Source: Geosiphon pyriformis | Lineage: Eukaryota; Glomeromycota; Glomeromycetes; Archaeosporales; Geosiphonaceae | Length of the DNA stretch: 64,000 bases | Direction: 5' to 3' | NCBI GenBank assembly: GCA_016748015.1 | Contig: JAAOMT010000372.1 | Coordinates: 551,400-615,399, forward strand | Shown: positions 26,392-36,813 of the stretch, one piece after another | How the letters are laid out: every line of letters begins with the position of its first letter | Position numbering within the stretch: the stretch's first letter is position 1 | Program-made: the position numbers and the translations under genes | Notes under the pieces: model-generated | Told to the model about the DNA's origin: nothing | The model's database searches: none | The model's input: only the letters and a program-made list of their open reading frames with translations

Positions 26392-27456
26392 TATTACAAT
26401 TTTTTTATTTAAGGACTTAAAAATTAGCTTGGTAAGTTTTTTTAACTTCTAGTAAGTATTAAATAATTTTCTTTGATCAGTGTTTTTTATTTAATTTAAT
26501 GTGTTTTATAATGTTTTTATCGAAATTGCTGTTAGTAGCCATTGCTATGCTAGTTTTTTAAAGAGAATTTTTATTATATTCTTATACTTCTAATTGTGTT
26601 TTTTTTGAAACTCTCATAAATATATTTTTTATATTGTGCTAATATTAAATATTTGTATTTCTTTGTTTGTAGTAAAACAGTATTTTATTTCTAATAAATT
26701 TAAAAAAAATTGAAAAAAAACAGAACTCAACAAAAATTAATATCTCAAAATAATTCTGATCAAAGATTATTTTTTTAAGACAAAAAAAAATCATTTCAGA
26801 TTTTTAAATCAACTGTCAATTTTAATCAAAATATTATTATAAGTAGATTCTATACAATTGTATATAGTTGCTATTTTTTTAATGTGTTTTTAATTTGTTA
26901 AACTTAAGTCTCATTTGTGTTCTATTGTTGTATTAAGTATTTTATTGTTTTCAGCAATAAAAAATGGCAATAAAAAAGATTTAACAGTCTTTTTTGTGGT
27001 TTGGATTATAAAAATAGAAAGTCTTCAATTCTACTAATCTTAGTGTTAGTAAATATTATAATACAAAGATTAGAGAATATACTTTCCAGCTTTTTTTGGA
27101 ATTATAATCTAATTTTTTTTTCTTTTTTTCTTTTTATTTTATTTAATTGACTTTTTTTTACTCTGTTCTTTTTCTAGTTAAAAAACTATTATATATATAT
27201 ATATTTCAAATTATCTTTAATTATGCTTATTTTAATTAATTAATGAATAATTGCTAAGCTATTAGGTCTTTGGTTTACTTGTTTATAATTATGTTAAATT
27301 GGATGTGTTTGTATATATTTTGTATACTATTATGTACATTATATTTTCTAATTTTATTTGTTAATCTGTACTATTTATACTATTATTTAATAATTGGTTA
27401 ATATATTATAATATTATTATTTTTGATTTTTATTAATTTTTATTGAATAATATTAT
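26392..27456 (-). repeat. 5' LTR of element B
   Basis: About 1.07 kb. Its distal part matches 17,662-18,340 and its proximal part matches 20,817-20,998 in reverse. The right end abuts the interrupted RNase H of element C. Confidence 0.82.
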
Positions 27457-27690
27457 AAGTATTATAAGTAATACTTAAAAGTCTAAATTACAGCTGCTGC
27501 TTTTAATTTAGTAGATTCATATTTTGTTTTTGTAAATTTATAAATTTTGCTAATATAAACAATAATTTGTTTATTGCTATTGTCATTTAATTATAATAAA
27601 ATGGTACTAAATGCTGTATAAAAAACATTAATAATTAATTAAAACTGTTTGTGAAAATTAGAATAAATAAAAATTGAAACTGTTGTTAGT
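27457..27690 (-). pseudogene. Element C RNase H, N-terminal half
   Basis: Minus-strand pieces include KLLFI-type sequence matching the KQPIAYISKxL region and ESTKLKAAAVI followed by a stop (the YxATKLExAAVIW motif). The domain resumes at about 17,640 on the far side of element B. Confidence 0.75.
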
Positions 27691-27699
27691 TTTTCTTTT

Positions 27700-28290
27700 A
27701 AAATATTAAAAATATTTTGTTAAATTGAAGTTTATTGGTATTTTACATCTTTATTAATAAGATAATTGAGTTGTTTGACAATTTTAGAAAATTTTTTAAT
27801 AAATTTTTAATAATAGAAAACTATTCTTTCAATTCAATAATATTTAAGAACTTTGAAATTTTTTATAGTATTAATTTTTTTTAAATCTGGCTTGATTCTA
27901 TTTTTGTTAACAATATGGCCAAAAAAAACAAACTTGTTTTTTTGAAGTAACATTTTACAATGTTTAATTTTAATCTTGCTTTTTGTAATTATTAAAATAC
28001 TTTTTATAAGTAGACAAAATAAGCTTTAAAGGTCAAAGAATAAACATTAGTATTATCGAGATAAATGATTACTAACTGCTATAGCAGTTTTTTATATACA
28101 ACATTCATAAGGTATTAGAATATTACTGGTATATTATAAAATTTAAAGAACATAATATTAAATTTATAGTTTTTTTCTTGAGTAGTAAAAGCTGTTTTTA
28201 GATGGTTTTTTAAATTCATTTTAATTTGTCAGTATTTGCTTTTCAAATCTAAAATTGAGAAATACTTGGCTTTTTCTAAAGTATTTAATA
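27700..28290 (-). pseudogene. Element C reverse transcriptase remnant
   Basis: On the minus strand: YFSILDLKSKY then a stop and QIKM, KTAFTTQEKNYKFNIMFF, LVIIYLDNTNVYSLTF (YLDD box, second D changed to N), KARLKLNIVKCYFKKTSLFF and a LRxF-like linker. Stops occur at W and Q positions. Confidence 0.84.
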
Positions 28291-28299
28291 TATTGTTAA

Positions 28300-31200
28300 T
28301 TTTTAGAAGAGAATAAACATCTTTAATTGTAATACTATTTAGTTGGTAATAGTTAATACAAATCAGATTTTTTTTTTTACTAAAACAATTAGTGAAGCTT
28401 AAAAGCTTCTAAATAGTTGAATAAGTCTATTAGTAAGTATTTGTTATACTTTTTTTTGATGAATTAATGGTTGACCAGTAGAACTCAGTACATTTGTTGA
28501 CATTTTAGTAGAATATCTCTTGTATGAATTAGATGTTAAATTATATTAGTTTTTCTCAGATTATTGTTGTCTTTAATAAATATATTAGTGTATTTGGTAA
28601 TAAGTTGTTTTAATTGTCTTTTGTTGTTGGAGTTTTAAGAGATTTATGTTAATTCGAAATAATTTTTCTTTAATAATATGATAGTTTTCAGTGCTAAGAG
28701 TATTATTTGAATTGAAAAAGAAGATATGTTTTACAATTTTAATAAAATTAGAAAAAATTTAAGGAATTTTCTTTTAAAAAATATTGCTATATATAATTCT
28801 AATTTCTAATCTATTTAATAATATGATAAAATAATTATTAGAGTTATAAAAAGTAATCTAAAACTTTTTTATTCCTTTGAGAATATAGATATTGGAAATT
28901 AAAAGATTATATTCTCTACAAATTTGTTTATTGGACTCAAAAATTTGTTGAATGGTAGTAAATTTCGGACAAATATATATTTCTTGATATTTTCTAAAAA
29001 GTAAGATAATAATTAGTTGTAAAAGTTTAAGAGTTTGGTAAGATTTATCTTGTGCATTGAAAGTTGTATTTATTAAAACTGTAAATTATTCAGTTAAACC
29101 AAAATCTTGTATTTCTCTTTTATTTTTCTTTAATTGTTTTTATAAAAGAATTTATTATAAACTTGAAATATTGATTAAAAATAAATAAATAACTTGAATA
29201 ATTTTTTTAGCATGCTTAATTTTGAATAATTTGTTGGTTTTATTTTATAACAGAATTGTAATATTTCCAGTGTATCTTGTATTTATAATTCTTTTTCTAA
29301 AATTGATTCTTTTGTTTACTAATAATAATCAAAAAGCAATTTAAATTATTGCTTTTAATAAGATTTTGAAAGCAGTTTTTCTTTTTTTTTCTTTGAATTT
29401 AAAAACTAAAACTTTCTCAGATTATTTGTTAAAAATACTACAAGTAGTAAGTACTCTAATATATTGTTTTTGTGTTTTCCAATTTAAGTTGGCATTGGCT
29501 TTAAGAAACCAGTTAATTTTAATAAGAGCTTAATATTAAAATACATTCATAACAAAAACTTTAATTGGAATAATAATTATTAATTTCTTCTACTAATGTT
29601 TTTTTCATATTATTAGTAGTTATAATAACTGTTTAGACAGATTAGTCAACATTTTTTTTTAATTATTGTATTAAATAATAAATAATAATGCTTTTAGCAG
29701 ATTTACTGTCTAAAATTAATTGAATTAATTCTTCTTTAATTTTTGCTTTAGTATATATTATTGTAATAATTTTTAGTTTAGAAATGACAATATTATTAAA
29801 TAAAAAAAGTGATTTATTGGTTTCAGATTTAAAGAAAAATATGTCTATAATATTGGTGTTTTTGGCAATTTTTATTGGTAGAATTATGGTGTTATTATAG
29901 AAAAAATTTTGCTGTTGTGCTATAATTTTATCTTTTACAAATATAATATAATAAAAATTTTAGTCTTTTAGAATTATAAGATAGCTTAGTTGAATATAGA
30001 AATATTTGGGTGGTTGTTAATTATTATTGTAAAATATTAATTTATTATTAAAACCAAATTTGTTGTTGTTTAACTAAAAACAATTTGGTAATGTAAATTG
30101 GTTGAATTGAACCAATTACCTTATTAGTAGTTAATAAATTTAAACTGAAAATTGTTGATAGTATTGTTGTGATTATTGTAGAACAGACTAATAATAAGTA
30201 AATTGAGATTTTAATAAATAGTAAGTGAATAATTGTGAATTGTAAAATTGCTGTTATTGAGAAAAATAACATTAATTATTCTGTTATTGTTGATTTTTTT
30301 GTATTTTTTAACAATTACATTTTTAATATTCAGAAATTTCATAATAATAGCAGTTTAATTGTTGAGATTAGTTGTTAAATAATAAAAGATTTTCTTGGTT
30401 TTATTATTAAAGTGATTGGTATTTTTTTTGTTGGTTGGCAAAGTATGTTTTGACTTTTTTTGTAAGTTGATCAATTTTTTTCTCAGCTATTGAACTGATT
30501 TTTCTAATTACCAAGTTGACAAATTTGGTATAATTGGCTTTTTCTATTACTATTTTATAGTTTTTAATATGTTAAATAGCAATAGCTAAATTTTTTAAAA
30601 CATATAGTTAAAATTTTTTGATAGGTTTGTTTTTAAGTTTAGTGATAAATTAATTTAAAACTTGGGCATCAGAATAGTAAGTATTGGTTTTCAATTGCTA
30701 AATTTTTTTAAGAAGTTTGTTAAACTTTAATATAAGTTATAACAGACTTAGATAGTTCTTGTTTAATATTTTAAAAGCAGTTTTGAAAAGTAATTAAAAT
30801 GTTATTATTTGTAAACTATTTGAAAAAAGCAGTTTTGAAGACTTACCAATTTGTAAAAAAGATGACCAGATTTTCAAATCATTTATCTGCAATTTTTTTA
30901 AGAAAATAAAAAATTGCATATAGTATTTTTTTTGCAATTTATTTATTGATATTTTTTGCTTTAGTGACTTGATTAAGCTATTTTTAAGGACTAGTTTTAA
31001 TGTTTTCTTTAAAAAAATCAAGAATTTTTGTAATATAAATGATTGCTATTTTTTTATTATTTTTATAATTAGTAGTTTTTGTTTTTTTTCTTCTTTTTTA
31101 ATAATTTCAGAAGTGTTTTCTTTATAAGCTAATGTTTTTAAGTATTTACTTTAGTTCTTTGCTAAAAAATTAAAAAGATTAGTCTTAGTATAGATTAGTT

Positions 31201-31800
31201 TTGACTGTTAGATTATACTTTTAGTAAAGTTTTTTGGACTTGAAAATTGGTTAAGAAGTAAATTAAATGTTTGTGCTTAAGCAAACAAAGCTAGAAAAAA
31301 TGTAATTAAAAGTGGTAATTTAAAACTGGCTTCTTGTTTAGGTGTTTGTAAGTATTAGAGTATTGTTTTTGGTGTGTTAAACATTATATAATTGGTTAAG
31401 TATTTTTTTTTTGCCTTTGCTGCTTGTTTTAGGTTCAGACTTAAATTTAAGAACAAATTATAAGTCAGTAGAATATTTTTTTCATAAAATTTAATGATAT
31501 TGTAGTTAAATTTTTCAAAATAAATAGCATAATTGTCAGCACTAATATTTTCTGGATCTTTATTTAAGTAGTAGATGAAATTTTCAAGAAGATTTTGCTT
31601 AATTTCTGTAATGTTGTAGTTTTCAAAAAAATAATTGTTGATTTGGTTTTTAATATATTGGAAAAGTGTTTTCTTGAAGGCTGTGATTCCATCTCAAATT
31701 CCAAATTATTGTATGCAATGGATGTAAATCAACTGATAGTAGAGATATTATGTTTAATATGGTCGTTATTTTGATTTAATTGTTGCTGTGTTATTTTTAG
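28300..31800 (-). pseudogene. Element C gag-protease region, mostly unrecognisable
   Basis: Decay is heavy from 28.3 to about 31.4 kb. Near the 5' end (about 31,800-31,690) the minus strand is less altered and reads ALLKITQQQLNQNNDHIKHN, a glutamine/asparagine-rich helical segment in the place where gag should begin. A 75-codon open stretch at 31,021-30,794 is a leftover of gag rather than an independent gene. Confidence 0.5.
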
Positions 31801-31812
31801 GAGAGCACCAAA
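31801..31812 (-). other. Primer-binding site of element C (probable)
   Basis: On the minus strand TTTGGTGCTCTC follows the LTR end AGTAACA directly. It contains the TGG with which most primer-binding sites begin, and matches the positions after the A and B LTRs allowing transitions. Confidence 0.6.
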
Positions 31813-32002
31813 TGTTACTGAAAGTTTTTCTACTCTTTTCTAAATTTTGTTAATGCCGTTTTTGCTGTTAATTCTGCTGTTAATGAAAGTTAGTAAACTT
31901 CAGATAAGCTAATTTTTCTTCCAAAGTATCTTTTTATACTTTAAACTGTGTATACTGTTGGACTGATGATAGAATAACCAATTCTATGCCAATTAATTAT
32001 AT

Positions 32003-32205
32003 AGTCACTTTGCAGTAAAAATCGATTTTTTTACAGGAAAATCTTGTCTGTAAGCTTTTTAAAATGTGTGTAGTTACTTTGTAGTAAAACTCAACTCTTT
32101 TACAAAAATATTTTGTCTGTAAGCTCTTCAAAAATATGTGTAATTACTTTGCTGTGAAAGTCAACTTTTTTACAAGAAATCTTGGCTGTAAGCTACCCAA
32201 TAATA
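32003..32205. repeat. Three tandem ~70-bp repeats in the C LTR
   Basis: Units begin at 32,003, 32,072 and 32,142. Each has an (A)(G/A)T(C/T)ACTTTG(C/T) start, an (A/C)A(C/T)TTTTTTACA-like middle and (T/G)(C/G)TGTAAGC(T) near the end. In LTRs such repeats often act as enhancers; here that is inference. Confidence 0.82.
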
Positions 32206-32529
32206 TAAAGTAAATAAAAAAAATAAAATAAAATAAACTAAAGAAAAGAAATAAAAAAATATGTCAAAGAAGTCATTTCAAATTCAGGTCAAAATGTTGG
32301 TATAGAAAAGTTAATTTTGCAATAGAAATAGTTAAGAATATTTATGTTTTCAGGTAAGTTTTATTGGAATTGATTTGTATAAAAGATACTAAGAAAGATA
32401 TTGGTTCTAATTAAGATGAATTCTAACTGAAATATATTTTCTTGGAGAGAAAAGCTCTTCTTTTATACAATTTGTTGTAGTATTATTCTATGATCTAGCA
32501 CTTTTTTTTTCTAATATTTCGACAACTAA

Positions 32530-32640
32530 AGATATATTTCATCGAACTACAAATTATTTTCTGTGAACTATAAATTATTTCAGTAAACTGTTAAATATTT
32601 CATCGAATTACTAAATATTTCAGCAAATTCTGAATGTTAC
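32530..32640. repeat. Short degenerate repeats in the C LTR
   Basis: The motif ATTTCATCGAACTACAAAT and variants (ATTTCAGTAAACTGTTAAAT, ATTTCATCGAATTACTAAAT, ATTTCAGCAAATTCTGAAT) recur about every 20-24 bp. Confidence 0.75.
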
Positions 32641-32659
32641 ATAGTTCGGTGTATTGCAT

Positions 32660-35600
32660 GATCTAATTATCACAATTTGGTTTCATTTGTGTTCTGTACA
32701 AATCAGGTTATTAATTGAATAATAATTTGGATAATTTGATAAGATAATAAGTAATAAATTAAACAATAATATAGCTAATTAATAATAAAAATAATAAGGA
32801 TAATTTCATGCTAAATAATATCTCAAATTTCGACTAGTAACAACATTTGTAATAAAAAATTTGAATTATTTAAAAAAATTCAAAAATAAAGGTTGTTTAA
32901 TACTTTTTTTATTTTCAGTTTAAAAAAAGCCTTAATTAATTATTAAACTGTTATTTAATTGTAAATTTGTTAATTTAAAATTTTAAAAAAAATTGATTAA
33001 AAATTATTAAAAATAATAATTAATTAATGTAAATATTTTTTGTTTTAAAATTTTTCTTAAAATATGCTTAATTAAAAAAATAAATAATATATGTTAAATA
33101 AAGTTTAGCTAAAAAATTAATTAAAACCCAATTTTAAAAGTTTTGAAAATACTAATTAGGCTTAATTTTAAATGAAAAACAAACAAGATAAGATGAAAAA
33201 AAATTAAATTTAATGTAAACCAAATTATTTTGATTATAAATAATAAAATAATTTTGGGTTTTTTGTGGTAAAAAAGAGCAATTACTCATATAATAATAAA
33301 TAAATTAAAACTAACAAAAAATAAAATAAATTTATAAAAATTTAATGTAAAAATTATTTTTATAAATATTTAGTTATTATTCTTTTTAAAAAATTAACAG
33401 AAAAAATAAAAAATAATTCATATTATTAATAAAAAATAACACAGTTACTATAATTATATGTTTATATTTAATGTTTTTATATTTTAATAATATTAGTTGT
33501 ATTTTTAAAAAAAAAATTTATTCAATATATTTCACAAAAGCTAATAATATCCAATTTAAAAAAACAGTAATAAAGAAATTAATATCATTATATTAATCTT
33601 TATTTAAATTTTAATTTGCTTTAAAGTATTTTACTTATATACTCTTAAAAAAAATTAACAATTAAGTTAGTAATTACATCAATAATTTATTTAATAATTA
33701 AGTCATATTAATAACTATTTCTAATAATAAAATAATTAATATATATAATATTGATGACCAATATATGTAGTTAAATATGATTAAATAATTAAATTAATTA
33801 AAAATTAAAAGTTTTACAATAATAATATTACAAAAAAAATTTGAATATTATTTTTTATTAAAAACAAAAACAGTTTTAAAATAAATAATAATATATTGTT
33901 ACAAATTAATAAACTTTAATTTAATACTAATAATTTTATACAAAATAGTTTAATATTGTTTTAATAATTAATTTTACATTAATAAAATTATACAAAAACT
34001 AAAACTTACTTTTTACATAAATTATTTTAATCTTTATAATAGTGTTAAATATTAAAATAAAAGCTATCTATTTAAAAATTTTTAATAACTGATAATTGTT
34101 TTTAGGTATTATTAAAACTAGTAATATTTTTAACAAACCAAAAAAAATTACTTTAGTTTTTATTTTATTAATTTAATTTTTGTAATTAGATAATATAATA
34201 ATTTAATTGAAAAAAATTATATATTAAAACATAATTTGTTTTGTTTTTAAATTAATAATAAATAATTAAAATTTATTATATTTAAAAATATAATCAAATT
34301 ATTAATTCAAATTAAATTTGGCAAATGTGTTATTATTACTATTATTTAAAATAAAATAAAAATTATTATTTACAATTAGAATAAAATTAAGCATTATTAA
34401 TATTTTAAAATTAATAAAAACATTAAAAAATTAAAAAAAGCCAATGTTTTATTTTTATAAAAAAACAAACAGACTTTAACTCAAAAAAATACTTTAAACA
34501 ACACTAAAAAAAAACATTTTTTCCAAGTATTTTTTAAAAAAATTGTTTTTTGTTTTTTTGGTTATTTAAGCAGTAATAAAAAAAATGGCTTAAAAAAATA
34601 GCCTTGTTATTAACTTGTAATCAAAAATTTTAGAACTTTTTATAATAATAACAATAATACTAAAAGTAATCTTAATGAATTATTTAAAAAAAATTTTAAA
34701 CATTAAATTTTCAGCTTAATATTATTTAATAATCAGTTTTGTAAATTGTAATTCTGATAAAATATAAAATAGTTTTCTAATTAATACAAATTTTATTTTA
34801 ATTGTATTTTTTTTATATTTTTTACTTAAAAGTATTTTTTATATTTTTTACTTAAAAATATTTTTTATATTTTTTTAATATAATAAATATAAATTTCTGT
34901 AATTGGGCTGTAATAAATAAATTTTTTTAAAATAAAAAATAAAATAAAATAATAGTTTCTAAATAATTTTGCTTAAAAATTAATATATATTTATTGTTTT
35001 ATAATAATAATTATTATTTTTTTTGGTAATATTAATTGAATTATTTGATTTTTTTGTAAAATTTGTTTTTTAGCTGTTTTTAAAATTTTATTTTTTAAGT
35101 TATTATAAAATTTCTTAATTATTTTAATAAATATATTTGTTTTATAACAAAAAAATATTATATATCTTAAATAAAACTATATTTTTGTAAATATTTTAAG
35201 TTTGAAATTCAGTTTTTATGTATTAATTTTAATAAAAAAATTTATCTTGTTATTCATAATTTAAAAAATAACTTTGAAAAAACTTTGAAAGAAAGAGACT
35301 TTTAACCAAAAAAAATAAAGTGCTTTTTTAGCAGCCAAGAACTGCTTTTTTTTATTAGTTAAGAAAAAAACTTTAATAGAGTACTTTATAGTTGTTTTTA
35401 TACTTAAAAAGACTTTTTAGATAATATTATAGATAAAAAACAAAAAAATAAATGTTGCTTTTTTTTATTTTTTACTTTAGTTGTAACTATAAAATTGTAA
35501 AAAAAAAGTTATGCTAATTTTAAATTAAATAAAAAAATTATTTAATTATAATACTTTGGTTAACAAATTACTAATGTAAATATTTTGAATATCAAGTTTA

Positions 35601-36600
35601 GTTAATTATTAAGTTTTGGTTTAGTTATACAACAAAAAAACATAAATATTGCTTGAACAAATAAAATTAAAATTTTGATATTGAAAGTTAATTATTAAGA
35701 TACCACTTTTTTTTATTTAACAGCTTAAGAAATATTAGCTTATTATTATTTCATATTTATAAAGAAAAAAACTCCAACTTAAAAAAAATATATTTAGCAT
35801 TCGTTGATTAATATTTTAACAAAATTCAATATATAATTCTCACTACTAATTATTCAGCGAAATAAATAAAAGCAAAAACAATACTAAATTAAGTCACTAT
35901 TTTAATTACCAATTTTATTTATATAAAAATCATATGTTAACATTAATATTCAAAAAATTGCTATGTAATAAAACAAAAATTCTTTATTAATACACTAATT
36001 AAAAAATCTTGTGATATATATCAATTTTTTTTTATTTTTTATTAATTTATAAATTAGTAAAATATTTTAATAAAACTAATAAAAACACAAACTTATAGAT
36101 AAAGTCTATTATTTGTTTTTTAGTATACTAAACTGTTAATTACAACATAATTATAAAAATAATTTTGCATTTGATTATTATTGCATTTGATTTCAAATAA
36201 ACAAATTTGGTTATTATAAAAATTAAAAACAATATTCAAATATTAGTTTTTTCAATTCCAAAAATTATCATATTTTTTAATAAAAATAAATTTATAATTC
36301 TAGTTTTTACAATAATAAAAAATATTAACATATAAAAAACCAATGTTCAAATATTTTTTATTTAAGTTTATTATTTAATTTTTTAATCATTGTATAAAAA
36401 CATCTAAAATTATGCATTAATTGTTGTCTATATTTTTAGTTTTGCTTATTAAAAATATTATTATTATTTATTGTGTTTTTTTAAAATAATATATATATTA
36501 AAATAATAATTTTTAATGACAATAAAATTAACTCAAAAGATTTTAATGTACAACTGCTCAAGCTCATAATAGAAAATGTTATTATATAATTCAGCATTAA
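32660..36600. mobile_element. A+T-rich degraded transposon sequence
   Basis: No reading frame survives. About 33,250-33,640 resembles 5910-6300 in the same orientation, linking it to family D. The rest is A/T runs without an assignable family. The right border with genic DNA is near 36,590-36,620. Confidence 0.5.
34807..34880. repeat. Tandem repeat, ~27-bp unit
   Basis: The unit TATTTTTTATATTTTTTACT plus TAAAA is present nearly three times in a row. Confidence 0.85.
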
Positions 36601-36813
36601 TATATTGGATACATATATTTTTTCTGATTTTAAACCCCTTGGATCAAGATAAGACTGGTTGAGCTGCGTAATGTCTAAATATTAAATCAGCCTCAGGAAA
36701 ACTATTATCCAATTTTATTTTATAACACAAGTAAAATTTTCATTCAAGAGAGTCACCAACAGGTGAAACACAGGTAGCAAAGATCTTGTAACCGAGTTTT
36801 GCACTATTTAGCG

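Larger units (their letters stand above)
17662..27456 (-). mobile_element. Element B: Ty3/gypsy retrotransposon with an internal inversion
   Basis: The 5' LTR is at the right end (26,392-27,456, minus strand). Reverse transcriptase reads leftward at about 21,800-21,280 and RNase H begins at about 21,100. From about 21,000 to 18,340 the sequence is reversed: the rest of RNase H, the integrase, the polypurine tract and the start of the 3' LTR run on the plus strand. The remainder of the 3' LTR, 18,340-17,662, is again on the minus strand. Turning 18,340-21,000 round gives one normal element of about 9.8 kb. The right end interrupts the RNase H of C. No matching target duplication could be seen at the left end. 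Confidence 0.82.
27457..31812 (-). mobile_element. Element C, 5' interior: gag to RNase H
   Basis: Minus-strand Ty3/gypsy element into which A and B inserted. It continues to the left of B (16,910-17,661) and to the left of A (7160-7532). RNase H starts here (27,690-27,457) and is cut by the end of element B after ESTKLKAAAVI, a stop and TFKYYL. Reverse transcriptase is at 28,290-27,700. Confidence 0.82.
31813..32650 (-). repeat. 5' LTR of element C (outer end approximate)
   Basis: The inner end (TG at 31,813 on the plus strand, CA on the minus) is fixed by the primer-binding site. The outer end is not certain: the plus strand offers CA ends at about 32,641 and 32,658. This LTR keeps visibly more G and C than anything else in the transposon block and contains two sets of internal repeats. 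No second copy of it is present in the window. Confidence 0.6.

Noticed and set aside
17662-27456. Two separate overlapping elements (one on each strand) instead of one inverted element
   Set aside because: The plus-strand part begins exactly in mid RNase H and ends exactly in mid LTR, and both missing halves are found at the opposite breakpoint on the other strand; two independent truncations would not be complementary.
4650-36600. Organellar genome or an A+T-rich protist (Plasmodium-, Dictyostelium-like)
   Set aside because: The A+T excess is limited to blocks with Ty3/gypsy polymerase remnants; the flanking genes have ordinary fungal-type composition, spliceosomal introns and fungal-type families such as Ams1 and Eaf3.
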